A stretch of 51,841 nt of DNA. It comes from Virgibacillus alimentarius. GTDB taxonomy: Bacteria; Bacillota; Bacilli; Bacillales; Amphibacillaceae. A model generated the notes under the pieces. That model was given only the letters and a program-made list of their open reading frames with translations, made no database searches and was not told where the DNA came from. The translations under genes were made by a program, and so were the position numbers. Position 1 is the first letter of the stretch, and each line of letters begins with the position of its first letter. The DNA lies in contig NZ_JFBD01000028.1 in NCBI RefSeq assembly GCF_000709085.1, forward strand, positions 1-51,841, given 5' to 3'. Below are positions 15,632 to 24,229 of this stretch, one piece after another.

Positions 15632-16537
15632 TTGAGACGTTGGCCTGAATTTGTTCAAATCAAAGAAGTTGGTCCAAGGGATGGTTTGCAAAATGAAAAA
15701 AAGCATATCACAACTTCCGATAAGGTGAATTGGATCAACATGTTATCTGAAACAGGTATGAAGGAAATTGAGTATTCTTCGTTTGTTCATCCAAAATGGG
15801 TACCAGCACTTTCCGATGCCCATGAAGTAGGTAGAAAGATTAAACGCAATCCAGCCGTCAGCTATTCAGCACTTATCCCTAATTTAAAAGGGCTTGAACT
15901 AGGATTGGAAGCCGGTATCGATGGCGCATCCGTATTCATGTCAGCAAGTGAGACACATAATAAGAAAAACATTAATAAATCAATTGCAGAAACATATCCA
16001 GTACTTGAAGAAGTGGTTAAAGAAGCAAAAAAGGCAAAAAAACATGTGACCGGATATGTCTCCACTGTATTTGATTGTCCCTATGAAGGAAAAATCAATC
16101 CCGATCAGGTCATTCGCGTTTGTGACCGATTGCTGGAAATGGGTGTAGATGACCTCTCACTCGGGGATACAATTGGAACCGCAGTCCCTACACAGGTGGA
16201 AGAACTGCTGGAACCTTTGCTTGCTAGATTTCCAAAAGAAAAAATGATCATGCATTACCATGACACAAGAGGTATGGCTATCGCTAACATCATGACATCT
16301 ATGGAGTTTGGCATTAACCGGTTTGACAGTTCTGTCGGAGGACTTGGCGGATGCCCGTACGCACCTGGAGCAGCCGGAAATGTTGCGACAAATGATATAC
16401 TCTATCTTTTACATGGACTGGGAATCAAAACAAATATTGATGAGAAAAAGCTGCAGGAAGCGTCGCTTTATATCCAGAATAAACTGGGAAAGGTTCTTCC
16501 TAGCAAAGCGCTCGCCTATGAAGTATCCGCTCTTTAA
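15632..16537 (+). CDS. yngG: Hydroxymethylglutaryl-CoA lyase
   Basis: A 301-residue TIM-barrel lyase that splits HMG-CoA into acetoacetate and acetyl-CoA, the last step of leucine breakdown. Motifs are VGPRDGLQNE near residue 13, the metal-site MHYHDTRGMA near 209, and the catalytic Cys region GGLGGCPYAPGAAGN near 233. Start TTG at 15632-15634, seven nt after GGAGGG. In B. subtilis the homologue lies in the yngEFGHIJ leucine/acyl-CoA cluster. Here it stands alone, with a long 5' leader and an IS remnant downstream, so the pathway genes are elsewhere or lost. Confidence 0.95.
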   Translation: MRRWPEFVQIKEVGPRDGLQNEKKHITTSDKVNWINMLSETGMKEIEYSSFVHPKWVPALSDAHEVGRKIKRNPAVSYSALIPNLKGLELGLEAGIDGASVFMSASETHNKKNINKSIAETYPVLEEVVKEAKKAKKHVTGYVSTVFDCPYEGKINPDQVIRVCDRLLEMGVDDLSLGDTIGTAVPTQVEELLEPLLARFPKEKMIMHYHDTRGMAIANIMTSMEFGINRFDSSVGGLGGCPYAPGAAGNVATNDILYLLHGLGIKTNIDEKKLQEASLYIQNKLGKVLPSKALAYEVSAL

Positions 16538-16586
16538 AGGGCTGAGTATAGAAAAACAGCTTGGATGCTGGGCAGAAAAAAAGATT

Positions 16587-16641
16587 GTCACCGTATTTTC
16601 AGGGCAGCTGTGCACACAGCCCGAAAAACGGTGACTTTTTT
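16587..16641 (+). terminator. Terminator after the HMG-CoA lyase gene
   Basis: GTCACCGT (16587-16594) pairs with ACGGTGAC (16628-16635), with a smaller inner hairpin (GGGC..GCCC) in between, followed by six T. It lies 50 nt past the stop codon. Confidence 0.85.
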
Positions 16642-16802
16642 GAAGGAACATATTTCCCGGAATGGGGAGTAGTCTCGTCCCGGAAATGGTATGTGTAAAA
16701 TAGTTCTCGCGGATAATTCTACAAAATCCTAGCCAAAATAGAAGAGGCACTCTATTATAAATCTATGCTTGGCGGCAAATACGCTTAGAAAGAGGCCTCT
16801 TC

Positions 16803-17492
16803 ATGGATACTATTATTTCAAAATTGTACACATTAATACACCAGTCAGACAATCTAATTGGATTTGAAGAAAGCGTTCGTAGTATGATGTATGAGGTGTT
16901 TGCGTCTCTGTTGGAAGGCGTATTCACCAATATGAACGATGTCATTGTGAAGCAAAACAGGCTGAGGGCTGGACGGTGGAAAGGAATGACGAAAGGGAAA
17001 TTCAGTTTTCTTTTGGTGTGGTGAGATTTACACATATCCTCATGTATGATCGGGAAGGAAGTCCACTACCCCTTTGATGAATGGACAGGGTTTAAAAAAT
17101 ACCAACGCAGTAGCCCATTTGTAGAAGCGAAAGTGGCCTAGATGGCTGCCAAAATCACCTACCGGGAAACAGCTTGTGTATTGAAGGAATGGACTGCTGT
17201 GGATATTAGCAATACAATGGTTGGAACGATTGTGAGGAAAGTTGGGGAAGCACAAGCCAAGGCGGATGAGGAAATAGATTTTCTCTATGCTGAAGCTGAT
17301 GGCGTATTTGTTCGGGAGACAGAAAAGAAGAAGAGTCATGAGGGGAGCCATGCGATCCTTTATGAAGGCTGGGATAAGAGTGGAAAGCGCGTATCCCTAC
17401 GTAACCCGATAGCGGTTACGACAACCCAACCAACTGCGGATTTTTGGAAACAAATTCAAGCATGTACTACCAACTGCTATTCTACCAATTAA
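16803..17492 (+). pseudogene. Decayed ISLre2-family transposase (UPF0236)
   Basis: Three reading-frame pieces together match the N-terminal half of an ISLre2-type transposase. The first is 16803-17024 (start DTIISKLYTLIHQSDNLIGFEE). A middle part, near 17020-17140, holds VRFTHILMYDREG and then, after a shift, FDEWTGFKKYQRSSPFVEAKVA. The third is 17142-17492 (TYRETACVLKEWTAVDIS, DFLYAEADGVFVRETEKKKSHE). The frame is broken by at least two shifts and a TAG near 17139-17141, some residues before DFLYAEADG appear deleted, and the C-terminal half is missing. Members of this family are about 450-500 residues. It is therefore non-functional. Confidence 0.85.
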
Positions 17493-17625
17493 AAACGAAA
17501 CTGCGAAGTAAAAGCTGTACACACTCTCACTTACACAGTTATCGATACTTTTTTGTTAATTAATTTTGAAGACTTTGGCTTGTTCAGATATATGGACCAA
17601 GAGGATTTGCGGATCGGTTATTTGC

Positions 17626-18621
17626 TTAAACAATAGGTATGTTATACCGTTTCCTGTTGGAAAAGGCAACGATATTTTCATACCCATATTTTTTCAGTTG
17701 GCCCTTCGCTTGATCAAGGTTGGTTCCTAAATCATCTGGATAATGGGCATCCGATGATAATGTCATTGGAATATGATAGTTCGCTAGTGTTTGAAGATAA
17801 ATCAAGCTTGGACAAGATTCTTTGATCGGGTAACGATAAGATAACCCCGTATTCACCTCAGATGCTACATTATTATTCTTTAATGTGGAAGCAACCGTTT
17901 CATAATAATCCTTAAGCAGTTGCTCGTCTGGTCTATAAGAGAAAACTTTCAAATTATCTAGGTGTGCGACGATATCAAATAGTTGCGATTCAATCGATTG
18001 GCAAACATAGGAAGTATGTAGTTTGTATAAATCCATCAAATTTTCTTTTTTAAACAAATAAGCAGCATCTGGATTATCAAAACCCCAGCCTTTTACAAAA
18101 TGTACAGATCCAATAACATAGTCCCATGGTTTGTCAGTAATTAATTTACTCAACTCTTCCTCCCCATTCGGGAAAAAATCCGCTTCGATTCCAAGTTTCA
18201 AATGAACACCTTGGTTTGCCCATTTTTCCTTTTGCGATTGAATGAATGCAATAAATTGATCCATCGATGGCATAACAGCGATTTGATTGAGCCATTTTAT
18301 TTGCATTTTTCCTAATTTGTCTGTTTTTAGATACATATGTTTTTTATAATAATCGAGCGCATCATGAAAACGATATAAATGATCCACGATCCCTACTTCC
18401 TTTAACCCAAGCTGTTTTGCTCTTTCTAAATAAAGATCAAGCCATCTTTCCGAATAGCACCCTTCTTTTACTCTATTATTTAATTTTTCTAGTAAGTCTT
18501 GCATCCATGTAAAAGAATGAGCCCGATCCTGTGAGAAGAATTCCAGTGCCTTCGCACTGCGGGCAATCCAGTTTGTTGAATAAGGTCCTTCTTCTAAATG
18601 AACATGATAATCTATAGTCAT
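17626..18621 (-). CDS. PHP-domain phosphoesterase, HisK-like
   Basis: A 331-residue cytoplasmic PHP-family metal-dependent phosphoesterase. All expected metal ligands are visible: the N-terminal DYHVHLEEG (HxH), GIVDHLYRF near residue 80, LGIEADFF near 144, GSVHFVKG near 171, IVAHLDNL near 216 and SSDAHYPDDLG near 292. It resembles histidinol-phosphatase of the HisK type but is about 60 residues longer, with an expanded helical region after the HxH motif. It is the last gene of the seven-gene transporter operon, 12 bp after the DeoR gene, so histidine synthesis is unlikely. It probably removes phosphate from the imported compound or its breakdown product (inference). Start ATG has AAGGAAGG upstream. 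Confidence 0.85.
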   Translation of the reverse strand: MTIDYHVHLEEGPYSTNWIARSAKALEFFSQDRAHSFTWMQDLLEKLNNRVKEGCYSERWLDLYLERAKQLGLKEVGIVDHLYRFHDALDYYKKHMYLKTDKLGKMQIKWLNQIAVMPSMDQFIAFIQSQKEKWANQGVHLKLGIEADFFPNGEEELSKLITDKPWDYVIGSVHFVKGWGFDNPDAAYLFKKENLMDLYKLHTSYVCQSIESQLFDIVAHLDNLKVFSYRPDEQLLKDYYETVASTLKNNNVASEVNTGLSYRYPIKESCPSLIYLQTLANYHIPMTLSSDAHYPDDLGTNLDQAKGQLKKYGYENIVAFSNRKRYNIPIV

Positions 18622-18633
18622 GATATCCTTCCT

Positions 18634-19419
18634 TTATTTTGCTGAAATCCAATCTATATTTTTCACTAATGCATTCTCTTGCCACGAATCTGGTAATGGA
18701 ACATCAGATACAATAGCATCTACATCGTTTAAGGAACCAAATTTACAGAAAGCATCTACTCCTAATTTCGAAGAATCTGCTAACACAATAATTTCCTTTG
18801 AAACACGAATCATCGTTTTAGAAATCATTGATTCATTAAAATCAAAATCACTTAAGCCATTTTGCAATGAAATTCCACCAACAGAAATAAAAGCCTGATC
18901 AATATTAAATTGTTCCAATACTATTTCTGTTAATTTTCCTGATATGGAATGCTGTTTTGGATTTAATTGGCCTCCAAGCAAAATAACTTCACCAGAAAAA
19001 AATTGATGTTTCAATCCTTTCAAAAGCAAATTAGCGACTGGCAGTGAGTTCGTTAGAATCGTAATATCATTTTTATATTTGATTTCCTTAGCTAATTCAA
19101 GAACGGTTGTCCCTACATCAATCACGATCGTAGACCCATCTTGAATCAACTGTACTGATTGTTTTCCAATTCGTTTTTTCTCTTCCTCCATTACTTTTTT
19201 TCTACTTAGTAATGGTGGCTCCCCGTGGTGAAAAGTTCCGCTTACTGCCCCGCCATAAACCCGTTTGACTAGCCCTTCATTTTCTAATACAGCTAAATCA
19301 CGGCGTACGGTTTCCATCGATACATGGAACTTTTCAGATAGCTCCGAGACCTTTACTTTTTGTGACGTTTTTAATTTATTCAAAATACATCGTTTTCTCT
19401 CTTCAGGAAATGTCTCCAT
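18634..19419 (-). CDS. DeoR/GlpR-family transcriptional repressor
   Basis: A ~261-residue DeoR-family regulator. The N-terminal HTH (about 4-60) has FPEERKRCILNKLK, VSELSEKFHVSMETVRRDLAVLENEG and the family tag VKRVYGGAV. The C-terminal sugar-phosphate sensor domain follows (STIVIDVGTTVLELAKEIK, ITILTNSLPVANLL, LADSSKLGVDAF). DeoR repressors usually sense a phosphorylated sugar or polyol made in the pathway they control. I prefer the Met at 19417-19419, eight nt after AGGTGAG; the Met two codons earlier is too close to it. Its place inside the operon suggests autoregulation through the ATTGGTTT sites upstream of the binding-protein gene. Confidence 0.93.
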   Translation of the reverse strand: METFPEERKRCILNKLKTSQKVKVSELSEKFHVSMETVRRDLAVLENEGLVKRVYGGAVSGTFHHGEPPLLSRKKVMEEEKKRIGKQSVQLIQDGSTIVIDVGTTVLELAKEIKYKNDITILTNSLPVANLLLKGLKHQFFSGEVILLGGQLNPKQHSISGKLTEIVLEQFNIDQAFISVGGISLQNGLSDFDFNESMISKTMIRVSKEIIVLADSSKLGVDAFCKFGSLNDVDAIVSDVPLPDSWQENALVKNIDWISAK

Positions 19420-19435
19420 ATTCATCTCTCACCTT

Positions 19436-20455
19436 TTAATCGAATGTAATACAAGCTTTTTTTGGGATTAATAGTTTAACCGTATCTCCTTCTTCAAAGT
19501 ATTCCCCATCCTGAAACAATTGCTCTACTTGAATACGTTTTGCCTTTACATCAACTTGATAACGAACTAAACTCCCCATAATCGTTTTCGTGCGAATTCT
19601 TCCTCCCAGTGTGAAATTCCCCGTATGATCGAAATTTTCTGCGTCCTTTGCACTCATGGTTATCCTTTCCGGACGAATTGCGATGTTGGCTGTGCTAATA
19701 TCAAAATTTTCATTTATACATTGTTTCCATTCCGAATTCGTTAAAATATTATAAGACCCAATAAACCCAGCAACAAATTTATTTTTTGGACTCGTGTAAA
19801 TCATCTCTGGTGTACCAGCTTGCTCAATAACACCTTTGTTCATCACATAGATTCGATCACTTAACATCATCGCTTCTTTTTGGTCATGTGTTACAAAAAT
19901 AGTCGTTATGTTCATCTCTCTTTGGATGCGTTTAATTTCTTCCTGTAATGTTTTACGAATTTTTGCATCGAGGGCACTTAATGGCTCATCCAATAATAAA
20001 ATTTTGGGTTTTAAAATTAATGCCCGTGCAAGTGCCACTCGTTGTTGTTGCCCACCTGATAGTTCATGTGGATAGTGATTTTCTAGCCCGTTTAATCCCA
20101 TGATTTCAATCATTTGATTCATATCTTTTTTCTTATTTCCGATCTTTTTCATTTTCAGCCCATAAGCGATATTTTGGGAAACTGTCATATTTGGAAATAA
20201 CGCATAGGATTGAAAGACCATTCCAATCTCTCGTTTTCTCGATGGCAAGTGTGTGATATCCTTGTCGTTGACCGAAATGAACCCGTCATCGATATCAATA
20301 ATTCCAGCAATTGCGCGTAATAATGTACTTTTTCCACACCCACTTTGCCCTAGCAACGTGACAAATTCACCTTTTTTAATTGTAAATGAAATATTATTTA
20401 AAACAGTCTTATTTCCATATTGTTTTTTTACGGATGCTACATTTACATAACTCAT
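19436..20455 (-). CDS. ABC importer ATPase, PotA/PhnT-like with TOBE domain
   Basis: A 339-residue ABC ATPase of the spermidine/iron/2-aminoethylphosphonate class. Walker A is GQSGCGKST, the Q-loop MVFQSYALFPNMTV, the signature LSGGQQQRVALARAL, Walker B ILLLDEPLSALD and the switch His THDQKEAM. The last ~100 residues form a TOBE-like regulatory domain (IAIRPERITM near 245). Its start overlaps the permease stop by 4 bp. It would power the two permeases encoded just upstream. The class transports polyamines, ferric iron, phosphonates and thiamine; the hydrolase neighbours favour a phosphate-containing substrate here. Confidence 0.93.
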   Translation of the reverse strand: MSYVNVASVKKQYGNKTVLNNISFTIKKGEFVTLLGQSGCGKSTLLRAIAGIIDIDDGFISVNDKDITHLPSRKREIGMVFQSYALFPNMTVSQNIAYGLKMKKIGNKKKDMNQMIEIMGLNGLENHYPHELSGGQQQRVALARALILKPKILLLDEPLSALDAKIRKTLQEEIKRIQREMNITTIFVTHDQKEAMMLSDRIYVMNKGVIEQAGTPEMIYTSPKNKFVAGFIGSYNILTNSEWKQCINENFDISTANIAIRPERITMSAKDAENFDHTGNFTLGGRIRTKTIMGSLVRYQVDVKAKRIQVEQLFQDGEYFEEGDTVKLLIPKKACITFD

Positions 20456-21315
20456 CGGATGTCACCTTCTACTCTCTTTTTTTGAATCTGACTTTTATGA
20501 AACCTAGGGATACGTAATTTTGCGAAATGGAATTTTTTTATCCCTGGTTGCTGAAATTGAATGAGTAATCCAGTTACGACCATAATAATGATATAGTACG
20601 AAATAACGATGGCACTTGTTAAATGGCCATTTTTGCTGAACTTCTGATATAAATAGATTTGCAGTGTTTCATACTGCCCACCAACTAATAAATTGGCTAA
20701 AGCAAATTCACCAAATAACATAGCGATGGAAAGAAGTGCCGCAGCGAGAATTCCTTTCATGATATTCGGAAGCACGACAGAGATAACCGCCTTTATCTTC
20801 GTTGCACCTAACAATTCAGCTGCGTGGATGAGTTCCACCGCATTTACTGTATAAAGACTATTGCGAATACCTTGATAAACAAATGGCATAATGATAATCG
20901 CATACGAACCGATTAAAATCCACGGAGTACCAACAATAGATATGCTACTTGAAGAATAAACGTTTAATAATCCAATAGCAGAAACAATTGCTGGAACACC
21001 ATAAGGAATCATGGAAACCAATTTAAGATATTTTTCTTTGCTTGGAAAATAAATGACGACTACAAACATGGCAAGTAGCATCACAACTAAACTTATTAGA
21101 ACGGACGAAGCAATGACAAAGATCGAACGAGATAATGCTTCTAAAAAGCGAGTATCTTGAAACAACATCACATACCATGAGAATGTCCATGATTCCGGAA
21201 GGATGCTATCACTCCATTTATCCGCTAATGAATATAGCAATGTCCCTAATAATGGAAGCAAAAGATAAATAGATAATAAAATAACAATAAATAAATGTTT
21301 CCGTTTCCCAATCAA
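20452..21315 (-). CDS. ABC importer permease, second subunit
   Basis: A 287-residue BPD-type permease with six membrane helices and an Arg/Lys-rich C-terminal tail. The EAA coupling loop is visible as ELIHAAELLGATKIKAVISVVLPNI near residues 160-185. It pairs with the preceding permease, overlapping it by 4 bp, and overlaps the ATPase gene by 4 bp, so translation of all three is coupled. Similar to PotC/PhnV-type subunits. Substrate unknown. Confidence 0.9.
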   Translation of the reverse strand: MIGKRKHLFIVILLSIYLLLPLLGTLLYSLADKWSDSILPESWTFSWYVMLFQDTRFLEALSRSIFVIASSVLISLVVMLLAMFVVVIYFPSKEKYLKLVSMIPYGVPAIVSAIGLLNVYSSSSISIVGTPWILIGSYAIIIMPFVYQGIRNSLYTVNAVELIHAAELLGATKIKAVISVVLPNIMKGILAAALLSIAMLFGEFALANLLVGGQYETLQIYLYQKFSKNGHLTSAIVISYYIIIMVVTGLLIQFQQPGIKKFHFAKLRIPRFHKSQIQKKRVEGDIR

Positions 21316-22196
21316 TCCAAATCCCTCCTAATCTTGCGCATGACCCGTCCATTAATCCAAAGTGCAACAATCATAATTAATGCCAATACGACACCTAATG
21401 CACTAGCTAAATGAGGCTGTAAAAATACATCTCCTGCAATCAATGAACCAATTTGCAATGGCAGTAAATTATAGGTTGAACCGACCAAAGCATAAGCCGT
21501 TGCATAAGCTCCTAATGAATTGGCTAAAAGAATCGTATACGTCCCAATAATTCCAGGCAGTAAAATTGGAATGCCAATATGAATCCAATAGGAAAAGGAA
21601 TTGCCTCCGAGCAGATTGGAAGCATAGCGCCATTCCATTTTTAACCCTTGATAGGTTGGTAATAAAAGCATAATCGCAAATGGAATTTGGAAATAAATAT
21701 ACACGACAATCAACCCGATCCAAGAATACAAATTGAACTGACTAAAAATATCTAGACCAAGCTGTGAAAAGAGTAACGTAAATAATCCATTATTCCCTAA
21801 CAGGATGATAAACGAGAAAGCTAATGGAATTCCTTCAAAGTATGATGTCATATTGGTAATCATAACCATTACTTTATTTTCGCGATTAGACAGCCTTGAT
21901 ATCGAATATCCTCCAATAGCTGCAATGACAATTGCTACCGTTGCCGAAATAATGGAAATCATTAAGCTATTCTTGATGGCTTGCAGATAAAAGGGATCAC
22001 TGAAAATATTTATATATTGTTCTAAACTAAATGTTCCTTCATTAGATTGGAAACTTTGATAAATCATATTGACAAGTGGAGCCAGTAAAAATCCGGTAAT
22101 TAATATGGCGAACGGGAGCAGCCCAAGTAACGCATAAACCTTTGAACGAGACAATGAAAATACCTCCCTTATTTTCCAGAAGAAATAGGCGACCAC
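21312..22196 (-). CDS. ABC importer permease, first subunit
   Basis: A 294-residue BPD-type permease with six helices. It has the LLAPLVNMIYQSFQ entry helix typical of PotB/PhnU-like subunits and a degenerate EAA loop (ASNLLGGNSFSYWIHIGIPILLPGI near 190-215). Its start is immediately at the end of the AP-superfamily hydrolase gene (1-bp overlap at 22196), and its stop overlaps the next permease. Membrane channel subunit of the same importer. Confidence 0.9.
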   Translation of the reverse strand: MVAYFFWKIREVFSLSRSKVYALLGLLPFAILITGFLLAPLVNMIYQSFQSNEGTFSLEQYINIFSDPFYLQAIKNSLMISIISATVAIVIAAIGGYSISRLSNRENKVMVMITNMTSYFEGIPLAFSFIILLGNNGLFTLLFSQLGLDIFSQFNLYSWIGLIVVYIYFQIPFAIMLLLPTYQGLKMEWRYASNLLGGNSFSYWIHIGIPILLPGIIGTYTILLANSLGAYATAYALVGSTYNLLPLQIGSLIAGDVFLQPHLASALGVVLALIMIVALWINGRVMRKIRRDLD

Positions 22197-23029
22197 TATT
22201 TCTTCGCCAGCAGTGCTGTCACCAATTCAGGCAACTCCTGCATCACTTCAGACACTGGAATATCTAATAATTGACACATGAATGGTGCAAATGCTAATTG
22301 TGGAATAACATGATCAAACCTTCCCTTTTGGACATGTTCACTAAGTACATATATAGGTACCATTCGTTCTACATCTGTTGTTCCACCATGAAGCCCCCAT
22401 TCCGACATTCCGTGATCAGCTGTAACAACAATTTGATATCCTGCTGCTTGCCAAATTGGGATAAGCTCGGATAAATAATTATCCACTTGCAAAATTTTTT
22501 CACGATATTCCTTTGAATTACTTCCATACTTATGCCCTGCATCATCCACGTTCATCGAATGAATGTATAAAAAATCAGGATTTACTTGCTGTCTCAAAAC
22601 TTCTCCATCCATTAATAAATGACCGTCCGGATAATGATCTTCCCAGTAAAATTTCCCATACTGAATGACGTTTTCTGGATTTCTCTGCTCACGGTCCTCT
22701 AAAAAATGAAAAGGAGCACGATGATATAATTCACTAACCCAATAATAGGAAGCTGTTGCGTTGATTAATCCATGTTTCTTCGTTAAATGAAAAAGACTCT
22801 CCTGTTTCGATAACTGGATGGAACCATTGGATGTAATTCCATTAACAGAGCTTGGAGTTCCTGTTAACAGCACCTCATATAGTGGTCGGGAAAGACTTGG
22901 CAATTCTGATTTTATTTGGCAGCTCATTGCCTTTCCGATATCAACTAAATGCTCGATATATCCTAAATTTTCAACTGCTAAGTCATAACGCATTCCATCA
23001 ATAACAACAACGATCAGCTTATTTGACAT
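22196..23029 (-). CDS. Alkaline phosphatase-superfamily hydrolase (NPP/phosphodiesterase-like)
   Basis: A compact (277 aa) cytoplasmic hydrolase of the alkaline phosphatase superfamily with both metal sites intact. Asp11 lies in VVVIDGMRYD, the likely nucleophile Ser47 in LPSLSRP (the position of Thr/Ser in NPP enzymes), Asp and His in NVDDAGHKYG near 185, DH in VTADHGMSEWG near 224, and a final His in LHGGT near 234. No signal peptide. I start it at ATG 23027-23029 (SD GTGAGG); the longer frame runs into the binding-protein gene. It overlaps that gene by 11 bp. The active site suits a phosphodiester, phosphomonoester or phosphonate. Its place between binding protein and permeases implies it acts on the imported compound. 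Confidence 0.88.
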   Translation of the reverse strand: MSNKLIVVVIDGMRYDLAVENLGYIEHLVDIGKAMSCQIKSELPSLSRPLYEVLLTGTPSSVNGITSNGSIQLSKQESLFHLTKKHGLINATASYYWVSELYHRAPFHFLEDREQRNPENVIQYGKFYWEDHYPDGHLLMDGEVLRQQVNPDFLYIHSMNVDDAGHKYGSNSKEYREKILQVDNYLSELIPIWQAAGYQIVVTADHGMSEWGLHGGTTDVERMVPIYVLSEHVQKGRFDHVIPQLAFAPFMCQLLDIPVSEVMQELPELVTALLAKK

Positions 23030-24125
23030 GAACAAGAACCTCACTTTGCCATAATTTTGGTAATTCTTTTGCCGTTTCTTCCCATGCTTCATGGTCACTT
23101 ACTGGCACAGCATTCGCATACTGTTCTTTGGGAACCATATTCTCTTCTACTTCTTTCGGCAGTTCAACAGAATCGCGAATAGGACGAGCATAACCTTTAG
23201 CAAGATTAATTTGTCCTTCATCACTCAAAATGAATTCTCTTGCTAACATTGCTGCGTGGGGATGCTTCGAATATTTATTAATAATCGTCGCATAGCCACT
23301 GATGACAGAGCCTTCTTCCGGTATAGTAACCTCAAATCGTTCACGATCTACCTCATCTGCATACCCTAAAGCATTAAAATCCCACATAATGCCAACCTCC
23401 ATTTCTCCCTTTTCCATCCCAGCAACATTGTTACTTTTGGCTGTACTTAATCTTCCTTGTTTCGCTATTTCAGCAAAAAAATCAAGCCCCGGCTGTAAAT
23501 TCGTTTCATCTCCACCGAAGGCAATCGTCGCAGCTAGCACTGACATCTGATCTTGCGTACCTGTTTGAACATCGCCAATATTGACTAGATAATCTCCTTC
23601 AAGCAAATCTTTCCATGATGTTGGTGTATTTTTCACTTGTTCTTTATCGGTTATAAAAGCAATTGTTCCTTGATATCCAACAACCCAATCCCCATCATCA
23701 TCTTTTGCCCAATCGGGAATCTCATCCCAATAGGAAGTTTTATATGGTAATGTAATATCTTTTTCTTCTACAATCGGGCCAAAGGAAATGCCAACATCTC
23801 CAATATCAGCCGTTGCGTTTTCTCCTTCCGATTCCATCTTAGAAATTTCCTCGGCACTCGACATATCGGTATCGGTATGTTTGATTCCATGTTCATCCGT
23901 AATTTCCTTCCATGTTTCTTCCCAGTTCGCCCATGTATCTGGCATGCCAACACTATTTACTTCACCTTCTTCTTTTGCTTTCTCTTCAATTTTTTCTAAA
24001 GATAAAGCATTCGGATCTTCAATCGACGAACCATTGGTTGTTTCCTCTGAACCACAAGCCACCAACGCGAACATACTTGCACCTAATAGTACCGTAGCAA
24101 GTCTTTTCTTTCTGAAAGTTTCCAT
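23019..24125 (-). CDS. Extracellular solute-binding lipoprotein (family 1, PotD/PhnS-like)
   Basis: A 368-residue lipoprotein with the lipobox ALVACG near residue 20, followed by a Ser/Asn-rich spacer. Body motifs are SVGMPDTWANWEETWKEITDEHG near the N-terminus, ATADIGDVGISFGPIVEE near 105, WVVGYQGTIAFITDKEQVKN near 147 and a late SGYATIINKYSKHPHAA. It belongs to the iron/spermidine/phosphonate binding-protein class. It is the first gene of the operon and has the ATTGGTTT repeat region upstream. The ligand is not known; the two operon phosphoesterases suggest an organophosphate or phosphonate. Confidence 0.9.
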   Translation of the reverse strand: METFRKKRLATVLLGASMFALVACGSEETTNGSSIEDPNALSLEKIEEKAKEEGEVNSVGMPDTWANWEETWKEITDEHGIKHTDTDMSSAEEISKMESEGENATADIGDVGISFGPIVEEKDITLPYKTSYWDEIPDWAKDDDGDWVVGYQGTIAFITDKEQVKNTPTSWKDLLEGDYLVNIGDVQTGTQDQMSVLAATIAFGGDETNLQPGLDFFAEIAKQGRLSTAKSNNVAGMEKGEMEVGIMWDFNALGYADEVDRERFEVTIPEEGSVISGYATIINKYSKHPHAAMLAREFILSDEGQINLAKGYARPIRDSVELPKEVEENMVPKEQYANAVPVSDHEAWEETAKELPKLWQSEVLVHVK

Positions 24126-24151
24126 TCCTCATACCACCTTATGTTGTTTAT

Positions 24152-24218
24152 ATTGGTTTTTTATTGTTTTCATTGGTTTTATTATAAAACTAGTTTATTA
24201 ACCTCATATGAAACCAAT
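24152..24218 (-). promoter_or_regulatory. Putative DeoR operators before the phosphoester operon
   Basis: ATTGGTTTT occurs at 24152-24160 and again at 24172-24180, 20 bp apart (two helical turns, same face). An inverted copy, AAACCAAT, is at 24211-24218. DeoR-family proteins commonly bind spaced repeats, and the sites lie 26-93 bp upstream of the first gene. A TATAAT (minus strand, about 24181-24187) lies between them, but I find no good -35 for it. Confidence 0.5.
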
Positions 24219-24229
24219 GTAAAAAAATT

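Noticed and set aside
17626-18621. Histidinol-phosphatase of histidine biosynthesis
   Set aside because: The protein is longer than HisK and sits in a transporter operon with no his genes.
19436-24125. 2-aminoethylphosphonate uptake and degradation cluster
   Set aside because: Transporter class fits, but no PhnW/PhnX-type enzymes are present; kept only as one possible substrate class.
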